This document shows, piece after piece, positions 6,995 through 15,544 of a stretch of DNA of 40,085 nucleotides. Below the pieces are notes generated by a model. The model was not told where the DNA came from and made no database searches. It saw nothing but the letters and a program-made list of their open reading frames with translations. A program made the position numbers and the translations under genes. The stretch is taken from the NCBI GenBank assembly GCA_018725565.1, contig QLUR01000025.1:1-40085 (forward strand). The letters are read 5' to 3'. How positions within the stretch are numbered: the first letter of the stretch is position 1; every line of letters starts with the position of its first letter. Source of the stretch: Bacillota bacterium (GTDB lineage Bacteria > Bacillota > Dethiobacteria > Dethiobacterales > Dethiobacteraceae).

Positions 6995-7612
6995 TTAACG
7001 CAAAAACGGGTTATATTTTTTTTCTTCGCCGATGGTGCTCCGTGGGCCGTGGCCGGGGTAAATCGGCGTCTCATCAGGAAAGACGAGCAGGCGCTCCTTG
7101 ATGGAACGGATAATCTGCTCGAATGAACCGCCGGGGAAATCGGTCCGCCCGATGGAGCCGGCAAAGAGCGTGTCGCCGGTAAATAGGGCACCGTTGGCAA
7201 GCAAGGAAACGCTGCCCCTGGTATGGCCGGGAGTGGCAATTACCTCGATGGTCAAGTTGCCGACAGTGATTTTTTCGCCGTCGGCCAGCAGGCGGTCGGG
7301 AGCGGCAAGGCGCAGCTTGCCGATAAAAGCCGACAGGCTGGCGTGCGGCTTCTTGCACATTTCGCCATCGGCTTCGTGGATAAGCAACGGCACATCAAAA
7401 GCCTGGCGGACCTCCTCATTGGCCCCGACATGGTCAATGTGGCCGTGCGTATTAAAAATATATTGTACTTTGACTCTTTCCCTCGCCACCAGCTCCAGGA
7501 TGGCCCTGGCTTCCGCGCCGGGGTCGATAATCACGCCGTGTCGCGTTTCCTCACAGGCCAGCAGGTAACAGTTGGCGGCAAAAGATCCCACTTCCAAAGA
7601 ACGTATCAGCAC
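6995..7612 (-). CDS. metallo-beta-lactamase-fold hydrolase (glyoxalase II-like)
   Basis: About 205 residues. The metal-binding set of the glyoxalase II/MBL hydrolase family is complete: NTHGHIDHVGAN (HxHxDH), the second histidine in TPGHTRGSVS, the bridging aspartate in FTGDTLFAGS and the last histidine in IYPGHGPRSTIGEEK. The N-terminal strands SLEVGSFAANCYLL are typical. The start is ambiguous: AAGGGGG touches ATG 7618 but lies six bases before GTG 7612, which I prefer; an in-frame TTG at 7657 has no ribosome site. It is a cytosolic thioester or lactoylglutathione-like hydrolase of unknown substrate. It lies downstream of metX in the same direction and may be co-transcribed, though no metabolic link is evident. 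Confidence 0.85.
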   Translation of the reverse strand: MLIRSLEVGSFAANCYLLACEETRHGVIIDPGAEARAILELVARERVKVQYIFNTHGHIDHVGANEEVRQAFDVPLLIHEADGEMCKKPHASLSAFIGKLRLAAPDRLLADGEKITVGNLTIEVIATPGHTRGSVSLLANGALFTGDTLFAGSIGRTDFPGGSFEQIIRSIKERLLVFPDETPIYPGHGPRSTIGEEKKYNPFLR

Positions 7613-7677
7613 ACGCATCCCCCTTGTCAGTTTGCCTATAGGGTATTGTTTCCACAAGCCGGCTTGAAAATCCTTTT

Positions 7678-8814
7678 TCAGTCCGGCAGGAAGCTGCTGA
7701 TGGCTTTGCTTAGCTGGTCGAATTCGATAAGGAAGGCGTCGTGCCCGAAAGGCGACTGGATTTCGTGGTATTCCGTCTCTACCCGGGAGCGGCGCAATTC
7801 CACCGCCAGCCCCCTGATTTCCTGCGGCGGGTACAGCAGGTCGCTGGAAGTGGAGATAAGCAGCACCCGCCCTTCAATGCGGCGCAGGGCAGCCTGAATC
7901 GACGGGTAGCCGCGGGACAGGTCGTGCAAATCCATCGCCTTGGTCAGGTACAGATAGCTGTTGGCGTCGAAGCGCCTGACCAGTTTTATTCCCTGGTAGT
8001 TTAGGTAGCTTTCCACCTCGAAGCCCTGATAAAAATCATAGCAGTCGGCTTCGTTGCCGGCCAGCTTACGGCCGAAGCGTTCGTCGAAGGCCTCTTTGCT
8101 CTTGTAGGTAATCGTCCCGATCATCCTGGCCAGCGCCAGGCCGTCTACTGGAAAGGTACGCCCGTAATAACGGCCTTTGCACCAGTTCGGGTCATTCATG
8201 ATGGCCTTGCGTCCAGCCTGGTTATAAGCGATGGCCAGCGGGGTCAGCCGTTCTGAGGTGGCAATGGGGATGGCAGAAGCAACAAAAGAGGGGAAGGCCA
8301 CCAGCCATTCCAGTGCCTGCATGCCGCCCAGGGAGCCGCCGCAAACAGTCACCAGGCGCCTGACTCCCAGGTAGTCAAGCAAGAGTTTTTGCGCCCGCAC
8401 CATGTCGCGGACAGTAACGACCGGAAAATCCATGGCATACGGTACTCCGGTCTGGGGGTTCAGCGAGGCCGGGCCGGTTGAGCCGTAGCAGCCGCCAAGA
8501 ATATTGCTGCAGACTACGAAGTAGCGGTCGGTGTCAAAAGCTTTGCCGGGTCCAATCAGCTCATACCACCAGCCGGCCTCGCGGCCGGGAGCCGGCGGCT
8601 CCCCGGCGTGGGCACTGCCCGTCAGGGCATGAGCCACATAGATGGCGTTTTTCCCGTCCGGAGCGAGCCTCCCGTAAGTTTCGTAGGCCACGGTAACAGG
8701 CCCCAGTGTCCTGCCGCTTTCCAGGCGGAAGAAATTGGGCGGATGCCCGAAAGTAAAGGTCCGCGGCGCTGACCAGTTACCACGGAAATATTCCGTTTCC
8801 GGCGGGTTAAGCAC
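7678..8814 (-). CDS. metX: homoserine O-acetyltransferase
   Basis: 378 residues, the usual length. MetX transfers an acetyl group from acetyl-CoA to homoserine, activating it for sulfhydrylation to homocysteine. Alpha/beta-hydrolase landmarks are present: the YVAHALTGSAHAG segment, the nucleophile serine in CGGSLGGMQALEW (about residue 160), the aspartate in STSSDLLYPP and the histidine in PFGHDAFLIE near the end. The start is GTG 8814, with GGGAGGTGA seven bases upstream; that ribosome site includes the metY stop codon, so translation is coupled. It forms an operon with metY under the SAM-I riboswitch. Confidence 0.95.
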   Translation of the reverse strand: MLNPPETEYFRGNWSAPRTFTFGHPPNFFRLESGRTLGPVTVAYETYGRLAPDGKNAIYVAHALTGSAHAGEPPAPGREAGWWYELIGPGKAFDTDRYFVVCSNILGGCYGSTGPASLNPQTGVPYAMDFPVVTVRDMVRAQKLLLDYLGVRRLVTVCGGSLGGMQALEWLVAFPSFVASAIPIATSERLTPLAIAYNQAGRKAIMNDPNWCKGRYYGRTFPVDGLALARMIGTITYKSKEAFDERFGRKLAGNEADCYDFYQGFEVESYLNYQGIKLVRRFDANSYLYLTKAMDLHDLSRGYPSIQAALRRIEGRVLLISTSSDLLYPPQEIRGLAVELRRSRVETEYHEIQSPFGHDAFLIEFDQLSKAISSFLPD

Positions 8815-8820
8815 TGTTTG

Positions 8821-10110
<1,290 letters not shown>

Positions 10111-10137
10111 TTAAGTTATCCCTGATGATAAGGAAAC

Positions 10138-10167
10138 AAAAAACCTCTCCGGTAAGAAGAGGTTTTT
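10138..10167 (-). terminator. riboswitch-controlled intrinsic terminator before metY
   Basis: On the minus strand AAAAACCTCT and AGAGGTTTTT form a stem with a nine-base loop followed by a T-run. The loop bases TCTTACC and the 3' strand of riboswitch helix P1 (GATAAGA) offer the usual alternative pairing. This makes it the OFF-state terminator of the SAM-I riboswitch. Confidence 0.85.
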
Positions 10168-10176
10168 GGCTGCTCT

Positions 10177-10277
10177 TCTTATCTTTCAGGATTTCCCTGA
10201 AGGAATTGGCACCTTCCAGCATTAAGCTGGGGTTGCCGGGCTTCATCGGGCCTTTCCCTCCGCCTCTCTAGATAAGA
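10177..10277 (-). promoter_or_regulatory. SAM-I (S-box) riboswitch
   Basis: Read from 10277 on the minus strand, the aptamer shows every S-box hallmark. Helix P1 is TCTTATC, followed by AGAG-GGCGGAGGGA, GGCCCGATGAAGCCCGGCAACC, a variable hairpin, GGTGCCAATTCC, a helix P4 and the closing GATAAGA. It lies about 80 nt upstream of metY, with a terminator between, so SAM binding should reduce metY-metX transcription. The call rests on the invariant core and is firm. Confidence 0.95.
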
Positions 10278-10288
10278 CTTTTTAAACC

Positions 10289-10316
10289 TATTTAACCTAT
10301 TTAATTTGTATGACAA
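10289..10316 (-). promoter_or_regulatory. candidate promoter of the metYX riboswitch transcript
   Basis: TTGTCA (10316-10311) and TAAATA (10294-10289) are separated by 16 nt on the minus strand. The predicted start falls just before the riboswitch P1 helix, as expected. No clear terminator for the gene upstream was found in 10317-10451. Confidence 0.45.
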
Positions 10317-10451
10317 ACATCATAACAGTGCCGAGCTTGTTTGTCAAATATTTTTTCTGCTGCGTGAACGGACTGTGATATTGTCACCCTGAGCGTCGTA
10401 ACTGGCTCCTTCCTGCGCTGCACGCCTGCTTTCCGAAACAGCTTGTCGGTT

Positions 10452-10766
10452 TTAAAGATCAATCTCGATTTCCAACAAAGCAGAGCTATAGGACTTTCCA
10501 TGTGTATCCAGGGCCAGGGAACTCGTAACGCCTCCGGCCAGAGCGTCTTCCAATACAAAGTTAAAGGCACAGATATTTGGTAAATCATAGCGGGTTACTT
10601 TTCCTTTCACAATATCCTGAAAATGTTCGGCTACTATTTCAGAGGTGACCTTTTGGGCTAATATTTGGTAATTGCTCTCACAGTAGGGGATGAGAGAAAT
10701 GTTGGAGACATTGCCTTTATCTCCCGCCCTGGCATGGGCTAGCTCCCACAATTTAACTTTAGACAT
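10452..10766 (-). CDS. small AtuA-related protein
   Basis: 104 residues from ATG 10766; AGAGGTGG is six bases upstream, whereas an earlier ATG at 10772 touches the ribosome site. The opening VKLWELAHARAGDKGNVSNI is the signature of the small C-terminal domain found either fused to AtuA (DUF1446) proteins or encoded just after them. Its start overlaps the AtuA-like stop by eight bases (ATGTCTAA), a tight translational coupling typical of subunits. Biochemical activity is not established for the Firmicute forms. It is probably the partner subunit of the AtuA-like protein, which is inferred from the fused versions. Confidence 0.75.
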   Translation of the reverse strand: MSKVKLWELAHARAGDKGNVSNISLIPYCESNYQILAQKVTSEIVAEHFQDIVKGKVTRYDLPNICAFNFVLEDALAGGVTSSLALDTHGKSYSSALLEIEIDL

Positions 10767-12117
10767 TCCCATCCACCTCTCGTATAAAGAATATTGGCTT
10801 CACCAGTTCACGGGGAATTAGAGCAGATACAACTGCAATAATCTCCCTGACAAATTTTCTTGCTCCTCCTCCTCCCGCAGGACCATTGGTATAAAGGGTT
10901 TCCACTTCGTCCCCAATCAAGGTCGCCTCCTCTTTGGTAGCAGTTTTAGCAGCTACCCGCACTCTGACCTCATAGGGCAAGTACCCTCGTCCTGAGGAAG
11001 CACCGCCGTGCAGGGAATCAACCCCCATCAAGTCATATCTAATCTCACTATATTTTGCGCCAACAATGCCTAGCCTCTCCCGGATGATTTCCGAGGCTAG
11101 TTTGGCTCTTGCAAGGGCCCCCTGGCCGGCATAGCTTATTTCACCTTCCCCGATGTACCCCTGATGATAGCCTATTGACACTTTCAAATATTGAGAGCGT
11201 TTCTGGCCAGCTCCGCCAACAATCGTAATTTCATCCTGCTCAGTTTGGACAAGACTGACGTGAGTAAAATCTGCCGTCACATCAGGGGTTATATAGGCAG
11301 CCGGATCCCCAATTTCATAGAGGAGCTGTTCCTTGCAAATTGACATGGTAACTGCACCTCCTGCCGATGGGAGTTTAGTTATAACACAACTCCCATCGGC
11401 TTTAACCTGAGCAACAGGAAAACCTAGTCTGCCCAAGCCCTCTACCTCCTTCTTGCCCGGCTCAGCGTAATATCCCCCTGTAATCTGGCCCGCACACTCC
11501 AGGAGATGACCGATGATTGTCCCCCGGCCCAGCAAAGTCCAGTCAGCAGTATCCCACCCGAACTCATAAATCATAGGTGCCAAAAAAAGAGCAGGATCTG
11601 CCACACGTCCTGTTATAACTACATCAGCTCCCGCTTCCAAGGCCGCTACAATGCTTTCGGCACCTAAATAGACATTAGCGGAAACCATGGCGGAGATTGA
11701 TGAACTCAAGGTTTGTCCTGTTTCTATGATTTCAGGATTCAGCTTTTTTATAATTTCTGAGACATCGTCGCCCGTTACCACGGCAAGCTTTAAGCCTCTC
11801 AACTGGTGTTTTTCAGCAATTTCCTTGGTTTTTTCCAGGGCAGCCAGCGGATTGGCTGCCCCCATATTAGTGATTAGTTTAACCTTGTTTTTGTGACAAA
11901 GAGGCAGTATTCTTTCCATCCTTGCCGGCAGCAGCGGATCAAATCCTAGATTGGGGTTTTGCATTTTTCTCAACTGAGCCAGAGCAATTGTTCGTTCAGC
12001 CAAGCATTCAAATACAATATAATCTAGCTTTCCTTGTTTTACCAAATCTACGGCGGGCTCAATACGATCGCCGGCATAACCGGCCCCTGCCCCAATCACG
12101 ATAGCATTCTTTTTCAT
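10759..12117 (-). CDS. AtuA-family (DUF1446) protein
   Basis: 452 residues from ATG 12117; GGGGG is five bases upstream and an in-frame GTG at 12129 is less likely. The N terminus IVIGAGAGYAGDRIEPAV and later NMGAANPLAALEKT, VVTGDDV, VITGRVADPALFLAPMIYEF and GAGGAVT-like segments match the AtuA family. The namesake is needed for acyclic terpene (citronellol) degradation in Pseudomonas and is thought to act with acyl-CoA carboxylases. Here no carboxylase or terpene gene is nearby. Instead it lies between a CitMHS transporter and the small AtuA-related gene in a sigma-54 operon, suggesting catabolism of an imported carboxylate. Family is certain; substrate unknown. Confidence 0.85.
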   Translation of the reverse strand: MKKNAIVIGAGAGYAGDRIEPAVDLVKQGKLDYIVFECLAERTIALAQLRKMQNPNLGFDPLLPARMERILPLCHKNKVKLITNMGAANPLAALEKTKEIAEKHQLRGLKLAVVTGDDVSEIIKKLNPEIIETGQTLSSSISAMVSANVYLGAESIVAALEAGADVVITGRVADPALFLAPMIYEFGWDTADWTLLGRGTIIGHLLECAGQITGGYYAEPGKKEVEGLGRLGFPVAQVKADGSCVITKLPSAGGAVTMSICKEQLLYEIGDPAAYITPDVTADFTHVSLVQTEQDEITIVGGAGQKRSQYLKVSIGYHQGYIGEGEISYAGQGALARAKLASEIIRERLGIVGAKYSEIRYDLMGVDSLHGGASSGRGYLPYEVRVRVAAKTATKEEATLIGDEVETLYTNGPAGGGGARKFVREIIAVVSALIPRELVKPIFFIREVDGNV

Positions 12118-12148
12118 TTGTACCCCCACAAACTGTAATTATTGGAGC

Positions 12149-13462
12149 TTATAGCCTAAAAGCCCCGGTGGCAACTGCTACAATAGTCATCAGGATGGTG
12201 ATAGCAAAGGCAAAGGGAATAGTGAACTTTTGGTGTTCTCCCAGATCTACGCCGGACAGGCCTATCAGCAGAAAAGTAGAAGCAGTAAGAGGACTGACCG
12301 GGAAACCAGTGGTCATCTGTCCTAGGATGGCTGCACGGGCAACTTCGATAGCAGGCACTCCCATGGCTTCCGATGCCGAAGCCAGTACCGGCAGAACACC
12401 AAAATAATAGGAGTCAGGATCAAACAGAAGACTGGCCGGCATCGAAGTGATCGCCGTCAGGATTGGAAAATGATCACCCCAACCTATAGGCACGATTGCC
12501 ACTATAGCCTCGGCCATAGCTTTTAACATTCCCGAATTTGTAAGAATGCCGGTAAATATTCCGGCAGATAAAATTACGGCAATCATCAGGATAGCAGTTT
12601 TACCTTGAGCAATTATTCTTTCCTGCTGCATCTTGGGATTAGGGTAATTTACTATTAAAGCTATGGGTAGGGCTATCAGAAATACTACAGCTAATGGCAA
12701 AGCCCTGCTAACTAGCATATAAATTGCCAGCGCCGTTAATAAAATGTTAAACCAGAGCAGTTTTGGGCGTTTAAATTGATCGGCCGGCGATTCCGCGTTA
12801 GACTGCGCAACCAAGTCTGCCCCCTGCAAATCAAACCTTACACCCGCTGCTTGAAGCCGGGCCTTCTCCTTTTTCCCTAACCAGTAACTAATAGCTAATA
12901 CGCCCAATAAGCCGACAACTAAGGCCGGAATCAAAGGATTGAAGATATCTTCAATGTTTACTTTTAAGGAAGATGCGGCCCTCGCCGTAGGTCCGCCCCA
13001 TGGTACCATGTTCATAGTCCCTGCGGCTAGGGCAACTACGCAGGCTAAAATTTTCTTATCAATACCAATCATATTATAGATTGGCAGCATGGCCGGTACC
13101 GCAATCATAAACGTAGAGGCGCCGGAGCCATCAAGATGGGCTACCATGCCGACTAAAGCCGTCCCTATTACAATTTTTACCGGATCCCCGCCTCCGAATC
13201 GGATTATCTTCCGGATGATCGGATCAAACATGCCTGCATCGTACATGATACCGAAATAGAGGATAGCGAAGGTAAGCATAACTGCAGTGGGGGCTACGCC
13301 TGTAATGCCCTTAAGGGCAAATTCCCCCAACTTGGGTGTAAACCCTGCCAAAATGCCAAACACAATAGGAGTAATCACTAGCGCCACAATAACCGAGGTG
13401 CGTTTCGTCATAATAAGAAACAATAACCCTGCGATACAACAAAACCCTAATAATGCCAACAT
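12149..13462 (-). CDS. CitMHS-family carboxylate (citrate-type) transporter
   Basis: 437 residues, close to the family's usual 430-435, with about a dozen hydrophobic segments. Diagnostic stretches are MTKRTSVIVALVITPIVFG, GMVAHLDGSGASTFMIAVPAML and NMVPWGGPTARAASSL, which line the substrate path in CitM/CitH-type metal-citrate:H+ symporters; FPVSPLTASTFLLIGLSG is near the C terminus. ATG 13462 is preceded by GAGGAGG. It is the first gene behind the sigma-54 promoter at 13508-13523. The substrate is probably a di- or tricarboxylate complexed with a metal. Given the AtuA-like neighbours it may be an unusual branched carboxylate; that part is inference. Confidence 0.85.
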   Translation of the reverse strand: MLALLGFCCIAGLLFLIMTKRTSVIVALVITPIVFGILAGFTPKLGEFALKGITGVAPTAVMLTFAILYFGIMYDAGMFDPIIRKIIRFGGGDPVKIVIGTALVGMVAHLDGSGASTFMIAVPAMLPIYNMIGIDKKILACVVALAAGTMNMVPWGGPTARAASSLKVNIEDIFNPLIPALVVGLLGVLAISYWLGKKEKARLQAAGVRFDLQGADLVAQSNAESPADQFKRPKLLWFNILLTALAIYMLVSRALPLAVVFLIALPIALIVNYPNPKMQQERIIAQGKTAILMIAVILSAGIFTGILTNSGMLKAMAEAIVAIVPIGWGDHFPILTAITSMPASLLFDPDSYYFGVLPVLASASEAMGVPAIEVARAAILGQMTTGFPVSPLTASTFLLIGLSGVDLGEHQKFTIPFAFAITILMTIVAVATGAFRL

Positions 13463-13507
13463 TTTTTTACCTCCTCGTCTAATTTCCCCGGGTAAAAATT
13501 ATTTTAG

Positions 13508-13523
13508 TGCAAAGGTCATGCCA
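13508..13523 (-). promoter_or_regulatory. sigma-54 (-24/-12) promoter of the transporter/AtuA operon
   Basis: On the minus strand TGGCATGACCTTTGCA matches the RpoN consensus TGGCAC-N5-TTGC[AT], with GG and GC exactly 10 bases apart. The predicted transcription start is about 35 bases before the transporter ATG. A sigma-54 activator gene is encoded immediately upstream, which makes the call strong. Confidence 0.85.
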
Positions 13524-13603
13524 ATTGAAAATATCCTCTCTAGCAGTTTGTCAACTCCTTAAACTGCGGATAAAACTTCTTTAAAACTTATTCTTGGCCG
13601 GGC

Positions 13604-13630
13604 AAAAAATAAAAAACTCCGTTACCGGAG
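13604..13630 (-). terminator. terminator between the sigma-54 activator and its probable target operon
   Basis: On the minus strand CTCCG-GTAA-CGGAG is followed by a long T-rich run (TTTTTTATTTTTT). It sits about 160 bases past the activator's stop and before the -24/-12 promoter, so it separates the two transcripts. Confidence 0.75.
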
Positions 13631-13679
13631 AGGATAAAGCGCAAAAATTACATAACTTGCCTTACACAAAGAAACCTGC

Positions 13680-13754
13680 TTATCAAATTTGATAAAGTAT
13701 CAAAACCGTCAGCCTTTGCGGCCCTGCCAGTCCCCGCTACCCGATTTATCAAAA
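13680..13754. promoter_or_regulatory. candidate upstream activator sites for the sigma-54 promoter
   Basis: A perfect 16-bp palindrome, TTATCAAATTTGATAA (13680-13695), is followed by two half-site copies, TATCAAAA at 13699-13706 and TTATCAAAA at 13746-13754. They lie about 160-230 bases upstream of the -24/-12 promoter, a normal enhancer distance. They are the best candidates for binding by the Fis-type helix of the activator encoded next door (inference). Confidence 0.6.
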
Positions 13755-13791
13755 ACGAGAGGCATGTGCGTATATTCTTAATTATAAGAAA

Positions 13792-15168
13792 CTATTCAGT
13801 CAACTTTCGATATAAGGTAGCTATTGAAATTCCTAAGGCCTTGCAGACCTTCCTTTTCCCCTCCATGGTGTCGCCGTACAGCCTTACGGCATTTTTTATC
13901 GTCTCCCTTTCGAATGCCTTTACCGATACATCCAAAGGCCCCATAGTTTTGTTGACAATGTCACCGCTGCTCTCCATTGAGCGCCGGATTCTCTCCGGCA
14001 TATGATGCAGTGATACTATCTGTTCTTCTCTGGCCATATTGCAGGCATACTCTATCACATTCTTCAATTCACGAAGATTGCCTGGCCAATCATATCCCAG
14101 CAGCAGCTCTTCTACTTCCTTAGAAAAAGTTGCAGGAACAGACCTGTTATACTGTTCAGTAAAATGCGAGGCCAGCATTATAACATCGGGTTTCCTCTCC
14201 CGTAGCGAAGGTATATTTAGTTGAATAACGCTGAGACGGTAATAAAGATCCTGGCGAAACCTGCCTTTTTCTATCATTTTTTCAGGGTCCTGGTTAGTGG
14301 CAGCAATAATTCTGATATCTATCTTCTTTTCCTTTAATTCACCCACGGGCCTAACCTTTTGTTCCTGTAGAACCCGCAGTATTTTTGCCTGCTGTTCTGG
14401 GTCCATATCGCCAATCTCATCGAGAAACAAAGTCCCTCCGTCTGCCAATTGAAAAAGTCCAATTTTTCCGCCTTTTTTGGAACCGGTAAAGGACCCTTCG
14501 GCATAGCCGAACATTTCACTCTCAATTAATGCTGCCGGAATTGCAGCGCAATTGACAGCTATAAAGTGTCCGTCTTGCCGTAAGCTGGCATTGTGTATGG
14601 CCTGAGCCATCAGTTCTTTGCCGGTGCCGCTTTCTCCATGCAGTAAGATATTGGAGTTGCTTGCGGCCACTCTTTCGGCCAAAGCAACTACATTACGAAA
14701 ACCAGGTGAACTCCCTATTAAGTCGGCAAAAGTATAATGGGCTTTAAAAATATCATCCATAGCTCCCTGTAGTTCTTTAAGGCTGTTTTGGGTTTTTCTC
14801 AGTTCTGCAGAAAGTTTTCTAACTTCAGCAATGTCCTTGACAACGGAAACCCCTCCAATTATTTCGCCTTTCACTCGAATAGGCGCCATGTCTACGACAT
14901 ACTCCACGGTACCAACTTTGCGATATACTCCTGACATACTGATGCCTGTCTTTATCACAGTCGGCAGAATGGCCCCGGGGCGTACTTTAGCTATAGGCTG
15001 CCCCAGCACATCTTCCGCCTTCATGTTGACGATACGAAGATATTCCGGATTAACATATTGAATGATTTCTTGCTTATCCGCAATGAGCAAGCCATCACCT
15101 AGCGCAGTAAAAACATTAATAGCCCATTCTTTTACAAAGGCTGGGTCTAACAATGATTTGTTTGTCAT
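13792..15168 (-). CDS. sigma-54-dependent transcriptional activator (PAS, AAA+, Fis)
   Basis: 458 residues in three parts. Residues about 20-115 are a PAS domain (FTALGDGLLIADKQEIIQYV). Residues about 145-375 are the AAA+ sigma-54 interaction domain with Walker A GESGTGKE, Walker B LFLDEIGD and an arginine finger in FRQDLYYRLSV. The C terminus (RKVCKALGISIATLYRKL) is a Fis-type helix-turn-helix. There is no response-regulator receiver, so the PAS domain is the likely signal sensor, perhaps for a metabolite. The sigma-54-contacting loop reads GSFTGS instead of the usual GAFTGA, a deviation at two alanines. GGAGAGG precedes the ATG. Its likely target is the adjacent transporter/AtuA operon. Confidence 0.92.
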   Translation of the reverse strand: MTNKSLLDPAFVKEWAINVFTALGDGLLIADKQEIIQYVNPEYLRIVNMKAEDVLGQPIAKVRPGAILPTVIKTGISMSGVYRKVGTVEYVVDMAPIRVKGEIIGGVSVVKDIAEVRKLSAELRKTQNSLKELQGAMDDIFKAHYTFADLIGSSPGFRNVVALAERVAASNSNILLHGESGTGKELMAQAIHNASLRQDGHFIAVNCAAIPAALIESEMFGYAEGSFTGSKKGGKIGLFQLADGGTLFLDEIGDMDPEQQAKILRVLQEQKVRPVGELKEKKIDIRIIAATNQDPEKMIEKGRFRQDLYYRLSVIQLNIPSLRERKPDVIMLASHFTEQYNRSVPATFSKEVEELLLGYDWPGNLRELKNVIEYACNMAREEQIVSLHHMPERIRRSMESSGDIVNKTMGPLDVSVKAFERETIKNAVRLYGDTMEGKRKVCKALGISIATLYRKLTE

Positions 15169-15315
15169 GGCTATTTCCTCTCCAATTAACCAAACTTATA
15201 AACAGTCAATAAATATATAGTATTTTCGGCAGCTGGGATCCATTTCTTCCGACTGTATTTCCCGGACAGGCTTGCTTCATGTTGGTTCTTTTTTGTGGTT
15301 AATAATATAATTCGC

Positions 15316-15336
15316 AAAAACAGGGGGGTTTCCCTG
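15316..15336 (-). terminator. terminator-like hairpin in the leader region of the sigma-54 activator
   Basis: Within the 375-base gap between the divergent activator and serC genes, the minus strand reads CAGGG, six-base loop, CCCTG, then TTTTT. No gene lies upstream on that strand before it, so it would either end antisense transcripts coming from serC's side or act as an attenuator for the activator. The rest of the gap shows only the serC promoter. Confidence 0.4.
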
Positions 15337-15483
15337 CTTTTCTCGAAACATTACTCTGGTTTCCTTCTGTTTTCTCTTCTTAGGGCCAATTACTGTCGCC
15401 TGGCTCTAAAACCCGCATAAAGATTGGTGTGTATCGTGGCAAATTATTTTTTCCGCTATTTATGTTCCCGAGACAAATAAGGC

Positions 15484-15512
15484 TTGAGAAAGCGTGAACT
15501 AGCCTTTATAAT
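15484..15512 (+). promoter_or_regulatory. sigma-A promoter of serC
   Basis: TTGAGA (15484-15489) and a perfect TATAAT (15507-15512) are separated by 17 nt. The start would lie about 25 bases before the TTG start codon of serC. This is the best sigma-A match in the window. Confidence 0.8.
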
Positions 15513-15544
15513 TAAACAAACGCATATTTTTTGGAGGGAGACAT

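Noticed and set aside
10301-10588. Minus-strand frame beyond the small AtuA-related gene
   Set aside because: It overlaps the AtuA-related gene in another frame and the metY promoter, and shows no motif.
15169-15480. T-box or other riboswitch ahead of serC
   Set aside because: No T-box core or other class consensus found; the serC leader after the promoter is only about 25 bases.
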